The translations under genes and the position numbers were made by a program. From positions 1-48,832 of the forward strand of contig JAESUC010000087.1 of the NCBI GenBank assembly GCA_016763285.1: 48,832 nucleotides of DNA. The letters are read 5' to 3'. This document shows positions 1 to 8,395 of this stretch, piece by piece; position 1 is the first letter of the stretch; the number at the start of each line of letters is the position of its first letter. This stretch comes from Pseudomonas sp. Lineage in GTDB: Bacteria > Pseudomonadota > Gammaproteobacteria > Pseudomonadales > Pseudomonadaceae. The notes under the pieces were generated by a model. The model had not been told where the DNA came from, made no database searches, and saw only the letters and a list, made by a program, of their open reading frames with translations.

Positions 1-82
1 AGGGTGATAAAGGGTAACGGCGGTCCTGTGAGTCCGTGGTTATGAAACGCAGTTCCTACACGATCAAAAACGGTAGATAAGC

Positions 83-1249
83 ATGAATCTTCACGAATAT
101 CAGGGGAAGCAGCTGTTCGCTGAGTACGGTCTTCCCGTCTCGAAAGGTTTTGCAGTAGACACTCCCGAAGAAGCAGCCGAAGCCTGTGACAAGATTGGCG
201 GCGACATGTGGGTCGTCAAGGCCCAGGTCCACGCCGGTGGCCGTGGCAAGGCTGGCGGTGTAAAGCTGATCAAGAGCAAGGATGAGGCCAAGGCCTTTGC
301 CGAGAAGTGGTTGGGCCAGCGTCTGGTGACTTATCAGACTGACGCCAGCGGTCAGCCGGTCGCGAAGATTCTGGTTGAAGCCTGCACCGACATTGCTCAG
401 GAACTGTACCTGGGTGCCGTCGTCGATCGCTCCAGCCGCCGTATCGTGTTCATGGCCTCCACCGAAGGTGGTGTCGAGATCGAGAAGGTCGCCGAGGAAA
501 CGCCAGAGAAAATCATCAAGGCCATCGTTGATCCGCTGGTCGGTCCGCAGCCCTACCAGGGTCGCGATCTGGCATTCCAGCTCGGCCTCAAGGGTGACCA
601 GGTCAAGCAGTTCACCAATATCTTTGTTGGCCTGGGCAACCTGTTCGCCGACTACGATCTGGCCCTGCTGGAAATCAACCCGCTGGTGATCAAGGAAGAC
701 GGCAATCTGCACTGCCTGGATGCCAAGCTGGGCATCGACGGTAACGCCATGTATCGCCAGCCCAAGCTGCGTGCGATGCACGATCCGTCCCAGGACGATC
801 CGCGCGAAGCCCATGCCGCCAAGTTCGAACTGAACTACGTTGCGCTGGAAGGCAACATCGGTTGCATGGTCAACGGTGCAGGCCTGGCCATGGGTACCAT
901 GGACATCGTCAACCACCACGGCGGCAAGCCGGCCAACTTCCTCGATGTGGGCGGCGGCGCGACCAAAGAGCGCGTGACCGAAGCCTTCAAGATCATTCTG
1001 TCTGACGACAACGTCAAGGCCGTACTGGTCAACATCTTCGGTGGCATCGTTCGCTGTGACATGATCGCCGAAGGCATCATTGGCGCAGTGAAGGAAGTCG
1101 GCGTGAAGGTGCCTGTCGTGGTTCGTCTGGAAGGCAACAATGCCGAACTGGGCGCCAAGGTATTGCAGGAAAGTGGTCTGAACATCATCGCAGCAACCAG
1201 TCTGACCGACGCTGCCCAGCAAGTCGTCAAGGCCGCGGAGGGTAAATAA
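83..1249 (+). CDS. sucC: Succinyl-CoA synthetase (ADP-forming) beta subunit
   Basis: TCA-cycle enzyme subunit. With SucD it converts succinyl-CoA to succinate with phosphorylation of ADP or GDP. The 388-aa product has the family's usual length. It begins [18 protein letters not shown], the conserved start of the ATP-grasp domain that binds the nucleotide, and ends with the CoA-ligase-like domain ([15 protein letters not shown] near residues 320-335). Its TAA stop shares one base with the ATG of sucD, so the two are translationally coupled. The ribosome site is weak. In Pseudomonas this pair follows the 2-oxoglutarate dehydrogenase genes, which would lie just upstream of the window; the first 82 bases look like the intervening gap. 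Identity is very secure. Confidence 0.97.
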   Translation: MNLHEYQGKQLFAEYGLPVSKGFAVDTPEEAAEACDKIGGDMWVVKAQVHAGGRGKAGGVKLIKSKDEAKAFAEKWLGQRLVTYQTDASGQPVAKILVEACTDIAQELYLGAVVDRSSRRIVFMASTEGGVEIEKVAEETPEKIIKAIVDPLVGPQPYQGRDLAFQLGLKGDQVKQFTNIFVGLGNLFADYDLALLEINPLVIKEDGNLHCLDAKLGIDGNAMYRQPKLRAMHDPSQDDPREAHAAKFELNYVALEGNIGCMVNGAGLAMGTMDIVNHHGGKPANFLDVGGGATKERVTEAFKIILSDDNVKAVLVNIFGGIVRCDMIAEGIIGAVKEVGVKVPVVVRLEGNNAELGAKVLQESGLNIIAATSLTDAAQQVVKAAEGK

Positions 1250-2130
1250 TGAGCATCCTGATCAACAAAGACACCAAGGTTATCTGCCAGGGCTTTACTG
1301 GCGCACAGGGTACTTTCCACTCTGAGCAGGCCATCGAGTATGGCACCAAGATGGTTGGCGGCGTGACACCGGGCAAGGGTGGCACCACTCACCTGGGCCT
1401 GCCGGTATTCAACACTGTCCGTGAAGCAGTCGAGCAGACTGGCGCCACCGCCAGTGTGATCTACGTGCCGGCTCCGTTTTGCAAGGACTCGATTCTGGAA
1501 GCGGCCAATGGCGGCATCCAGCTGATCGTCTGCATCACCGAAGGCATTCCGACTCTGGACATGCTCGAGTGCAAGGTCGTCTGCGACCAGTTGGGCGTGC
1601 GCCTGATCGGGCCGAACTGCCCCGGCGTGATCACGCCCGGCGAGTGCAAGATCGGCATCATGCCAGGTCACATTCACCAGCCTGGCAAAGTGGGCATCGT
1701 GTCGCGCTCTGGCACCCTGACCTACGAAGCGGTCAAGCAGACCACTGACTCCGGTTTCGGTCAGTCCACCTGCGTAGGTATCGGTGGCGACCCGATCCCG
1801 GGTTCCAACTTCATCGACATCCTGCAGATGTTCCAGGATGACCCGAAGACCGAAGCGATCGTGATGATCGGTGAGATCGGCGGTAGCGCCGAAGAAGAAG
1901 CCGCAGCTTACATCAAGGCCAACGTGACCAAGCCGGTTGTATCCTATATCGCTGGTGTAACCGCACCCGCGGGCAAGCGGATGGGGCATGCCGGTGCGAT
2001 CATCTCCGGTGGCAAGGGTACCGCGGACGAGAAGTTCGCTGCGCTGGAAGACGCTGGTGTGAAGACCGTGCGTTCGCTGGCAGATATCGGTTCGGCCCTG
2101 GCTGAACTGACTGGCTGGCCGTTGAAGTAA
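1249..2130 (+). CDS. sucD: Succinyl-CoA synthetase alpha subunit
   Basis: Catalytic alpha subunit, 293 aa, partner of SucC in the cytoplasmic TCA cycle. The N-terminal Rossmann-type CoA-binding domain begins [18 protein letters not shown] and carries the SRSGTLTYE segment. The C-terminal half has [16 protein letters not shown], in which His247 (codon 1987-1989) is the residue transiently phosphorylated in this family. The ATG overlaps the sucC stop by one base. A strong intrinsic terminator starts 17 bases after the stop, so sucCD appear to close their transcription unit here. Confidence 0.97.
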   Translation: MSILINKDTKVICQGFTGAQGTFHSEQAIEYGTKMVGGVTPGKGGTTHLGLPVFNTVREAVEQTGATASVIYVPAPFCKDSILEAANGGIQLIVCITEGIPTLDMLECKVVCDQLGVRLIGPNCPGVITPGECKIGIMPGHIHQPGKVGIVSRSGTLTYEAVKQTTDSGFGQSTCVGIGGDPIPGSNFIDILQMFQDDPKTEAIVMIGEIGGSAEEEAAAYIKANVTKPVVSYIAGVTAPAGKRMGHAGAIISGGKGTADEKFAALEDAGVKTVRSLADIGSALAELTGWPLK

Positions 2131-2147
2131 CCGGTTGGCTGTGTGAG

Positions 2148-2176
2148 AAAAAACCCTGCTTCGGCAGGGTTTTTTT
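2148..2176 (+). terminator. Intrinsic terminator after sucD
   Basis: Six-base GC stem CCCTGC / GCAGGG (2154-2159 and 2164-2169) with a TTCG tetraloop. It is flanked by an A-run before and seven T after, which extend the pairing. It sits directly after sucD on the plus strand and is a classic rho-independent terminator. Confidence 0.95.
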
Positions 2177-2275
2177 ATGTCTGATGCCGGCGGCAACGAT
2201 GCTGGCTATACTGGATGTCACGGTTTGCGGCCCGGCTGCACCGTACCTTTCCTCCTGGTTCTACAAGGTGCCCGA

Positions 2276-3025
2276 ATGCTGTCGCAATTTTCCCTGCCCG
2301 ATGCCGGTTCGACGTGGCTGAATCTGCTCGCTTTTGTCTGGTTCATGCTCTGCTGGGTAGGCTACACCCACTACGCGCGCCATCGGGCCCGTGACACGGC
2401 ATGTCTGGCCAGCGTGTTGCATCTTTACCGCCAGGACTGGATGTCGCGGCTGCTGATGCGTGAGCAGCGCATAGCGGACGCCAGCGTGATCGGTAACCTG
2501 GAACGCAATACGGCGTTTTTTGCTTCCAGCACCCTGCTGATCCTGGCCGGTATCATCACCGTCATGGGCGCTACGGACCGGGCCCAGAACCTGTTGCACG
2601 ATATCCCCTTCGTGGCCAATGTCAGCCGTCAGATGTCGGAAATGAAGCTGCTGGTCATGCTGGGCATCTTTGTCTATGCCTTTTTCACCTTCTCGTGGGG
2701 TATGCGTCAGTACAATTTTGCCTCGGTGCTGCTCGGTTCTGCACCGCTGGTGGGGGAGAAGCAGGTCTCGGAAGTGGAGCGCAAGGCCTATGCAGCCAGG
2801 GCGGCCTCGGTGCTTTCGATGGCCGGTAACGAGTTCAACCTGGGCCTGCGTGCCTATTACTTTGCCCTCGCAGGTCTGACCTGGTTCATCAATCCGCTGC
2901 TGTTCATGTTGACCAGCGCAGGGGTGGTCTGGGTGCTCTACAAGCGCGAGTTTCATTCCCGGGTGCTCAAGGCAATGATGTACAGCCCCACCGGTGGCTT
3001 GATCCAACAGGATACACCGGACTAG
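2276..3025 (+). CDS. DUF599 family membrane protein
   Basis: Inner-membrane protein of unknown function, 249 aa, resembling the DUF599 family. Hydrophobic segments lie near residues 12-30 (LNLLAFVWFMLCWVGY), 78-98 (FFASSTLLILAGIITVMG), 120-140 (LVMLGIFVYAFFTFSW) and 190-220 (YYFALAGLTWFINPLLFML). The reading frame is open from 2177, but that ATG lies in the T-run of the sucD terminator. The ATG at 2276 has an AAGGTG ribosome site five bases upstream and starts where family similarity begins (MLSQFSLPDAGS), so it is preferred. No functional partner is evident in its neighbours. Confidence 0.85.
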   Translation: MLSQFSLPDAGSTWLNLLAFVWFMLCWVGYTHYARHRARDTACLASVLHLYRQDWMSRLLMREQRIADASVIGNLERNTAFFASSTLLILAGIITVMGATDRAQNLLHDIPFVANVSRQMSEMKLLVMLGIFVYAFFTFSWGMRQYNFASVLLGSAPLVGEKQVSEVERKAYAARAASVLSMAGNEFNLGLRAYYFALAGLTWFINPLLFMLTSAGVVWVLYKREFHSRVLKAMMYSPTGGLIQQDTPD

Positions 3026-3103
3026 GCCTCAGCCTCTGGACGGTACTGCACGCGAAGGACAACGGAGCGAAGCAAGGTAAGCCGGGGCGGCTAAGGGAAG
3101 GGC

Positions 3104-3143
3104 AGGGAAGGAAAAGAAAAGAAAGGAAAGGAAAGAAAAGAAG
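3104..3143. repeat. Polypurine tract with GAAAR pentamer periodicity
   Basis: Forty uninterrupted purines on the plus strand, largely built of GAAAA and GAAAG pentamers. It lies between the convergent DUF599 gene and the 110-aa lipoprotein gene, next to the hairpin at 3143-3162. It may simply supply the U/C-rich tail of the minus-strand terminator. Confidence 0.8.
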
Positions 3144-3162
3144 CATGCCCTGGCGGGCATGC
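3143..3162 (-). terminator. Hairpin terminator for the minus-strand lipoprotein gene
   Basis: Inverted repeat GCATGCCC-TGGC-GGGCATGC. Read on the minus strand it follows the lipoprotein gene ending at 3182. It is followed by a long pyrimidine tract (TTCTTTTCTTTCC...), the reverse of the purine tract at 3104-3143. The stem plus U-rich tail fits an intrinsic terminator, although the tail is interrupted by C. Confidence 0.7.
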
Positions 3163-3181
3163 TCCGGCAAAAGCGAGATTG

Positions 3182-3514
3182 TTACTCGTTCATGCTCTCT
3201 TCCATCGAGTCAGCTGCTTCACGCGTCGCATCTGCAGCGTCGCCAGCCTTCTCCTTAACGTAGTCGGCGCTGTCGTCATAGGCTTCGCCAATGGTTTCGC
3301 CCGCTTCGTTCAGACCGTCTTCCATCTTCTCGCCGGTAGTGCGCTCGTTTCCGGTGACTTCACGCGCCTTGAGCTCAATGGCATCACCAGCATCCTCTGC
3401 TGCCTCTTCCATTGATTCTGCAGCCGATTCCATCTTGTCTTCCGGCTCCTGCTCGCAGGCTGCCAGTAGCCCCAGGCTTGCCAGCAGTACTGCTGTTAGG
3501 CCAATTTTCTTCAT
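3182..3514 (-). CDS. Small acidic lipoprotein, Ala/Glu-rich helical repeats
   Basis: 110-aa predicted lipoprotein. A signal peptide MKKIGLTAVLLASLGLLAAC ends in a lipobox with the lipidated Cys at residue 20. The mature part is very acidic and Ala-rich (for example ESAAESMEEAAEDAGDAIE) with roughly 11-residue amphipathic periodicity, reminiscent of LEA-like or coiled helical proteins. No function is recognised. The frame is open upstream to 3571, but the ATG at 3514 has a strong AAGGAGG site (3521-3527) and the signal peptide directly after it. It is the last of three minus-strand lipoprotein genes and is followed by the hairpin terminator at 3143-3162. Confidence 0.85.
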   Translation of the reverse strand: MKKIGLTAVLLASLGLLAACEQEPEDKMESAAESMEEAAEDAGDAIELKAREVTGNERTTGEKMEDGLNEAGETIGEAYDDSADYVKEKAGDAADATREAADSMEESMNE

Positions 3515-3622
3515 GGTTATCCTCCTTGGTTGAATGCCCAGCATTGATATCACGCATTGGCGGATAAGCACAATGAAGGATAAATGCCGAACGGGTAACG
3601 GGGCGCAATTGCCCGGTAATGC

Positions 3623-3832
3623 TCAGTATTGCGTGTTCTCGGTATTATTCTGATCGGCCTCGGTCGGTAGCACCCGCTCATCTTCGGGTGGCTCGATGGC
3701 ATCCGCGGCTACCTTGGCGGCAGGCGCGGCGTCGATACGATCCAGATCGTCCACGCTGTCTTCGCCGCAGCCAGCAAGCAGGGCCAGTGCAAGCAGCGCT
3801 GGCCCTGTGGTCAACAGGGGTAGGGGTTTCAT
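3623..3832 (-). CDS. Small lipoprotein, unknown function
   Basis: 69-aa predicted lipoprotein. The signal peptide MKPLPLLTTGPALLALALLA is followed by GCG, placing the lipidated Cys at residue 22 in an LLAGC lipobox. The mature part is about 48 residues, acidic and without a recognised domain (DSVDDLDRIDAAPAAKV...). The ORF extends upstream to 4042 only as a proline/arginine-rich antisense-like translation that overlaps the next lipoprotein gene. The ATG at 3832 with GGAG at 3842-3845 is therefore chosen. It starts 19 bases after the upstream lipoprotein gene ends and is probably co-transcribed with it. Confidence 0.75.
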   Translation of the reverse strand: MKPLPLLTTGPALLALALLAGCGEDSVDDLDRIDAAPAAKVAADAIEPPEDERVLPTEADQNNTENTQY

Positions 3833-3851
3833 TGTTGTGCTCTCCAATGGC

Positions 3852-4100
3852 CTATTCGGCTGAGCCTTCATTGATGTAGGCACCGGTGGCCGTATTGGCG
3901 CCGCTGCCGGGGGCCTGGCTGGTTGCCGTGCCCGTGCCGCCCGCGGTGGGGGTGGCGGTGCCCGTGCCGGTGGCGGCTCCGGTCGAGCCGGTTGCCGCCG
4001 GGGGCCGTTCCTCGGGTTCGGGCAGCTCGTTGTCCTGTCCACACGCTGCCAGCATGCCGAGACTGCCGAGTAACGTGAGAGTGGCCAATATGCTTTTCAT
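3852..4100 (-). CDS. Small lipoprotein with Gly/Thr/Ala low-complexity tail
   Basis: 82-aa predicted lipoprotein. The signal peptide ends LGSLGMLAAC, with the lipidated Cys at residue 20. The mature segment starts GQDNELPEPEERPPAA and continues as a Gly/Thr/Ala/Pro-rich linker-like region (TGTGTATPTAGGTGTATS). A GGGAGA ribosome site precedes the ATG. No known domain is seen. Its signal peptide resembles that of the 110-aa lipoprotein two genes downstream (both SLGxLAAC), which suggests related export signals rather than related mature proteins. Function unknown. Confidence 0.75.
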   Translation of the reverse strand: MKSILATLTLLGSLGMLAACGQDNELPEPEERPPAATGSTGAATGTGTATPTAGGTGTATSQAPGSGANTATGAYINEGSAE

Positions 4101-4250
4101 TTCAGTCTCCCGATTTGTTCCCTTCTTAGTCAGGCTATATTGCCTTTAGTTCCCTGGTGACGCTCTGTGGGTGGCGCCCCTGCCGCTGGAGTCTGTGCGG
4201 CGATGTGGGTACTATGCCGCCCATTCCCTGTGCTCTAGTTGAGAATCCGG

Positions 4251-4718
4251 ATGAGTGATATCGAGAAACGCTGTCGTAACTTTCTCTCGGTGCTACGGCA
4301 CTGCCAGTTGCTGGGCATGAGTGTCGAGCACGCGGACGAAAAAGGTCTGGTACTTCGCTTGCCCTATACCGATGCGATTGTCGGCAACCCCATTACCGGC
4401 GTGGTACACGGCGGTGCCATTACCACCCTGATGGACACCTGCTGCGGTATATCCACGGTCTGTTTCCTGCCCGAGTTCGAGATCTGTCCGACCCTGGATC
4501 TGCGGATCGACTACATGCATCCGGCGGAACCCGGCAAGGACATATTCGGTTTTGCCGAGTGCTACCGGCTCAGCCCCACGGTGATCTTTACCCGGGGCAT
4601 CGCCTACCAGGACGATCGCAACGAACCCATCGCCCACGTTGTGGGTACTTTCATGCGCATGGGCAAGCCCGCTTCGGACGGCACCCTGGCCCGCAACATT
4701 GAAGGAGGTGTTCTGTGA
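4251..4718 (+). CDS. PaaI-type hotdog thioesterase (first of a pair)
   Basis: 155-aa hotdog-fold acyl-CoA thioesterase of the PaaI/YbgC-like superfamily, expected to hydrolyse acyl- or aryl-CoA thioesters in the cytoplasm. The core motif is NPITGVVHGGAITTLMDTC near residues 48-66. HGG-A-T-L-MD forms the helix N-terminus and active-site region, followed by the beta strand LDLRIDYMHPA. Start: ATG 4251 (MSDIEK) is preferred over an in-frame TTG at 4239; neither has a strong ribosome site. The stop overlaps the GTG of the next hotdog gene by four bases, implying translational coupling and perhaps a heteromeric complex. Substrate unknown. Confidence 0.85.
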   Translation: MSDIEKRCRNFLSVLRHCQLLGMSVEHADEKGLVLRLPYTDAIVGNPITGVVHGGAITTLMDTCCGISTVCFLPEFEICPTLDLRIDYMHPAEPGKDIFGFAECYRLSPTVIFTRGIAYQDDRNEPIAHVVGTFMRMGKPASDGTLARNIEGGVL

Positions 4719-5161
4719 CCGAGCGCTCGAAGGACATCGAAGAGCTGATGCGGCAAGGCCATGACAGCGGAGACTACGCGCCACTGATCGACGCCATCCC
4801 CTACGCGCGCATGATCGGCCTGGAGCTCAAGCACCTGGGAGAAGAGGTGATCTTCCACCTGCCGATCAGCAAGGACAATATCGGCAATCCGGTGCTGCCG
4901 GCGTTGCACGGCGGCGTGATTGCCGGCTTCATAGAGCAGTCGGCGATGCTGCACCTGATGATCGCGATGAACAGCTCGGTGTTTCCCAAGATCATCGATT
5001 TTTCCATCGATTATCTGCGCGCCGGTCTGTACAAGGACACCTATGCCACCTGTCAGGTATGGCGTCAGGGGCGGCGAGTGGGTAATGTGGCGATAACTGC
5101 CTGGCAAACCCGTTCCAGTGAGCCCATCGCGACAGCGCGGGCGCACTTCAAACTGGGTTGA
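4715..5161 (+). CDS. PaaI-type hotdog thioesterase (second of a pair)
   Basis: 148-aa hotdog-fold protein homologous to its upstream neighbour. It has GNPVLPALHGGVIAGFIEQS around residues 56-75, in which HGG is kept but the acid-bearing LMD segment is replaced by FIEQ, and the strand IDFSIDYLRAG. It starts at GTG 4715, within a GTGA overlap with the previous stop and behind a strong AAGGAGGTG site (4702-4710). The pair may act as a heterodimer or heterotetramer. Function beyond thioester hydrolysis cannot be named. Confidence 0.85.
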   Translation: MTERSKDIEELMRQGHDSGDYAPLIDAIPYARMIGLELKHLGEEVIFHLPISKDNIGNPVLPALHGGVIAGFIEQSAMLHLMIAMNSSVFPKIIDFSIDYLRAGLYKDTYATCQVWRQGRRVGNVAITAWQTRSSEPIATARAHFKLG

Positions 5162-5207
5162 CCGGGTCGCAGGTCCCCGTATTGCTGGTCTGGAGTGCCA
5201 TTTACAC

Positions 5208-6206
5208 ATGCCTGCCCTGTTGATTCTCAGCGGTGTTTTTCTGATCGTGCTCGGATGGATCTGGGTAGCCATAGCTGCCCGCCATCTTCCCATTGCACGC
5301 TTTCTTCTGGCCTTGCTGGCCGCACCGTTGACACTGGTATTACGCGGTCGTGGCTATTCACGCCCGGCGCGCCTGCTGATCCTGCTCGGGCTATTGCTGG
5401 CTTTGGCCGGCGCGGCGCTGCTCCACCGTGAGGAGCCCGAGCGGTTCAGCCAGTTGCTTGCAGGGCAGTGGGCCGCCACTACAGAGAGTATCGGGATCGA
5501 GGGCGAACTCATGGGTCAGCCATTCAGACCCGAGCGCGCCCTGTGGCGCGGTAATGATCTGGTATTCGAGGAGGGGCCGCCCGACCGCGTCCGGCGCTCG
5601 CTGGCCATCCGCTTTGACCCGGTCAGTCAACCCCTTGCCTCCCGTGCGCTGGACCGCCTGCCCGGTGATGCCGGCCCCTGGCCGGAGCTGCTGCTGCAGT
5701 GGCACACCGGCGCGCTGAGTCAGCCAGGTCTGTTACGGGTGACCGACGACTATACCCTTAGCCTGGATTTCATCCCGCTGGCGGGCCAGTCCGTTCAGGT
5801 ATTCTTACGATTGCATCTGCCTACCCGCCCGGCCACGCTACTCAGTGGCGAGGTTATTCTGGCTACCACGCCCCAGTGGCTGGGCAACCCGCCGCCTCCG
5901 GTGAGCAGGCCGGCGGAGCAGGCGGCCGCGGCCAGCACCGTGGCACCGGCCCGGGATCCACAGGCGGCTGCTCCCCAGTGGCAGGACATGAGCGTGCTGG
6001 CACTGCTTGACGAGCCCGCCTTTTTTGTCGGCCAGCAGATCCGTCTGCGTACCCATGCAGGCCGGAGTTACGAAGGGCGCTTGCAAGCCATCAGTCCCGA
6101 GCGGCGCATCGTGTTGACCCAGAACAGCGGGGTCAACCAGGTGGACTACCATTTCCGTCCGGCGGATGTTGCCGAGCTGCAGGTGCGGTATCGCCGCTCC
6201 CGATAA
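5208..6206 (+). CDS. Membrane-anchored protein of unknown function, possible Sm-like C-terminus
   Basis: 332-aa protein not recognised as a named family. Three hydrophobic segments occupy about residues 1-95 (LLILSGVFLIVLGWIWVAIA, FLLALLAAPLTLVL, LLILLGLLLALAGAALL). A large soluble region follows, with a Pro/Ala-rich linker near 255-280. The last 60 residues (VGQQIRLRTHAGRSYEGRL...IVLTQNSG...ADVAELQVRY) have the alternating strand pattern of small Sm/KOW-like barrels that read G-x-x-I-x-L-x-T-x-x-G-x-x-Y-x-G. That is inference only. Start: ATG 5208 with TGGAGTG upstream. The longer frame from 5118 overlaps the hotdog gene and lacks a ribosome site. Probably co-transcribed with the hotdog pair, 46 bases downstream. 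Confidence 0.7.
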   Translation: MPALLILSGVFLIVLGWIWVAIAARHLPIARFLLALLAAPLTLVLRGRGYSRPARLLILLGLLLALAGAALLHREEPERFSQLLAGQWAATTESIGIEGELMGQPFRPERALWRGNDLVFEEGPPDRVRRSLAIRFDPVSQPLASRALDRLPGDAGPWPELLLQWHTGALSQPGLLRVTDDYTLSLDFIPLAGQSVQVFLRLHLPTRPATLLSGEVILATTPQWLGNPPPPVSRPAEQAAAASTVAPARDPQAAAPQWQDMSVLALLDEPAFFVGQQIRLRTHAGRSYEGRLQAISPERRIVLTQNSGVNQVDYHFRPADVAELQVRYRRSR

Positions 6207-6216
6207 CACGCGTTAC

Positions 6217-6244
6217 CTTGAAATCCTCTCCATTGTCCCCATTA
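6217..6244 (+). promoter_or_regulatory. Sigma32 heat-shock promoter for htpG
   Basis: CTTGAAA (6217-6223), 13-base spacer, CCCCATTA (6237-6244). This is a near-perfect match to the RpoH consensus CTTGAAA-N11-16-CCCCATNT. It lies 90 bases before the htpG ATG, and htpG is a known RpoH target in enterics and pseudomonads. Confidence 0.92.
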
Positions 6245-6333
6245 AGGGCACATCAGCGCGGCCTTGATGCCGCGCCCTGTGCCTGAAGCCTCTTGCACGA
6301 TGCTTTAACCGAACCATATGGAGACAATCTAAG

Positions 6334-8238
6334 ATGACCGTGGAAGCCCAGAAGGAAACACTCGGATTTCAAACCGAGGTCAAACAGCTGCTGCACCTGA
6401 TGATCCATTCGATGTATTCGAACAAGGAAATCTTCCTGCGCGAGCTGATTTCCAACGCGTCCGATGCTTCGGACAAGCTTCGCTTCGAAGCGATCGCCAA
6501 GCCCGAGCTGTTCGAAGATCAACCTGACACTGTTATCCGTATCAGCTCTGATGAAACGGCCAACACGCTGACCATCGAGGACAACGGTATTGGCATGACC
6601 CGTGATGAGGTCATCGAAAACCTGGGTACCATCGCCAAATCCGGTACTGCGGCGTTCATGCAGCAACTGACCGGTGACCAGAAGAAGGACGCCAGTCTGA
6701 TCGGTCAGTTCGGTGTTGGTTTCTATAGCGCCTTCATCGTCGCCGACAAGGTCGAGGTATTCACCCGCCGCGCCGGCGCCGACAAGACCCAGGGCGTGCG
6801 CTGGGAATCGGCGGGCGAGGGCGAGTTCACCATCGAGACCGTGGAAAAGGCCGAGCGCGGCACGCGTATCGTCTTGCACCTCAAGGCCGCCGAGTCGGAA
6901 TTTGCCGATGGCTGGCGTCTGCGCAATGTGGTCAAGAAATACTCCGACCACATCTCCCTGCCGATCGAGCTGCCCAAGCAGAAGCAGGACGAGGACACCG
7001 ACCAGGCAGCGGAGCTGGAGTGGGAGACCGTCAACCGTGCCAGCGCACTCTGGACCCGGCCGCGTTCTGAAGTCAGCGACGAGGAATACCAGGAGTTCTA
7101 CAAGCACGTTTCCCATGATTTCGAGAATCCGCTGAGCTGGAGCCACAACAAGGTCGAAGGCAAGCTCGAGTACACCAGTCTGCTGTATGTGCCTGGCCGC
7201 GCGCCCTTCGATCTCTACCAGCGTGAAGCCCCCCGCGGCCTCAAGCTGTATGTGCAGCGCGTTTTCATCATGGACGAGGCAGAGCAATTCCTGCCCCTGT
7301 ACCTGCGGTTCATCAAGGGCGTGGTCGACTCCAACGATCTGTCCCTGAACGTATCCCGTGAGATCCTGCAGAAGGACCCGGCGATCGACAGCATGAAATC
7401 TGCGCTGACCAAGCGCGTGCTGGATATGCTGGAGAAGCTGGCGAAGAAGGATCCCGACCAGTACGCGACCTTCTGGAAGAACTTCGGCAGCGTGATGAAG
7501 GAAGGTCCGGCCGAGGACTACGCCAACCGCGAGAAGATCGCCGGCCTGCTGCGTTTTGCCTCGACCCAACAGAACGACGACTCCGAAGTGGTCGGCCTGG
7601 ATACCTACATCGAGCGCATGCAGGAAGGCCAGGACAAGATCTATTATCTGACCGGCGAGCGTTACAACCAGGTCAAGAACAGCCCGCACCTGGAGATATT
7701 CCGCAAGAAGGGTATCGAGGTGCTGTTGCTGACCGACCGTATCGACGAGTGGCTGATGAGCCATCTCAACGAGTACAACGGCAAGGAGTTCGTCGACATT
7801 GCCCGCGGTGATCTGGATCTGGGCAAGCTGGATGCCGAAGAGGACAAGCAGGCCCAGGAAGAAGCCGCCAAGGCCAAGGCCGATCTGGTGCAGCGCATCA
7901 AGGATGTGCTGGCCGACAGCGTTGACGACGTCAAGGTCTCGCACCGTTTGACCGACTCTCCGGCCGTGCTGGTGGTGACCGAGGACGGCATGGGTCTGCA
8001 GATGCGCAAGATCCTGGAAGCGACCGGACAGAAGGCCCCGGAAAGCAAGCCGATCATGGAGATCAACCCGGCTCACCCGCTGCTCGAGAAGCTGGACCAG
8101 GAGCAGGATGAGGCCCGCTTCGGCGACCTCAGTCACATTCTCTTTGATCAGGCTGCGCTGGCTGCCGGTGAAAGTCTGCAGGACCCCGGCGCCTATGTGC
8201 GTCGCCTCAACGCGCTGCTGGTGGAATTGAGCAAGTAA
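6334..8238 (+). CDS. htpG: Molecular chaperone HtpG (bacterial Hsp90)
   Basis: 634-aa cytosolic ATP-dependent chaperone, dimeric, acting on near-native clients under heat stress. The N-terminal GHKL ATPase domain shows the family motifs in order: [14 protein letters not shown] (residues 36-49), DNGIGM (Bergerat motif), GTIAKSGT and [11 protein letters not shown]. The middle domain contains the client and ATP-regulating region (residues about 230-490), followed by a C-terminal dimerisation domain. Start ATG 6334 with GGAGA at 6320-6324. It is monocistronic by appearance, with a heat-shock promoter upstream and a strong terminator downstream. Full length, with no unusual substitutions noticed. 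Confidence 0.97.
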   Translation: MTVEAQKETLGFQTEVKQLLHLMIHSMYSNKEIFLRELISNASDASDKLRFEAIAKPELFEDQPDTVIRISSDETANTLTIEDNGIGMTRDEVIENLGTIAKSGTAAFMQQLTGDQKKDASLIGQFGVGFYSAFIVADKVEVFTRRAGADKTQGVRWESAGEGEFTIETVEKAERGTRIVLHLKAAESEFADGWRLRNVVKKYSDHISLPIELPKQKQDEDTDQAAELEWETVNRASALWTRPRSEVSDEEYQEFYKHVSHDFENPLSWSHNKVEGKLEYTSLLYVPGRAPFDLYQREAPRGLKLYVQRVFIMDEAEQFLPLYLRFIKGVVDSNDLSLNVSREILQKDPAIDSMKSALTKRVLDMLEKLAKKDPDQYATFWKNFGSVMKEGPAEDYANREKIAGLLRFASTQQNDDSEVVGLDTYIERMQEGQDKIYYLTGERYNQVKNSPHLEIFRKKGIEVLLLTDRIDEWLMSHLNEYNGKEFVDIARGDLDLGKLDAEEDKQAQEEAAKAKADLVQRIKDVLADSVDDVKVSHRLTDSPAVLVVTEDGMGLQMRKILEATGQKAPESKPIMEINPAHPLLEKLDQEQDEARFGDLSHILFDQAALAAGESLQDPGAYVRRLNALLVELSK

Positions 8239-8252
8239 TCCGCCGTGCCGTG

Positions 8253-8289
8253 AAAAAGCCCCGCCCGACTCTGTCAGGCGGGGCTTTTT
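8253..8289 (+). terminator. Intrinsic terminator after htpG
   Basis: GCCCCGCC (8258-8265) pairs with GGCGGGGC (8277-8284) around an 11-base loop. The stem is extended by an A-run before and TTTTT after. It starts 14 bases after the htpG stop. Confidence 0.95.
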
Positions 8290-8395
8290 GTTGTGGCGTA
8301 GCCAATAGTTTTCGACATTTTGTGAAAACGCCCCCGTGGAGGCCCTCAGGGGCTATCCTCTGTGCACGCCAACCATACTGACAGGGAATTGACAG

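Noticed and set aside
3104..3143. Phase-variable simple-sequence repeat
   Set aside because: The tract lies between convergent gene ends, so length change would not switch a promoter or reading frame.
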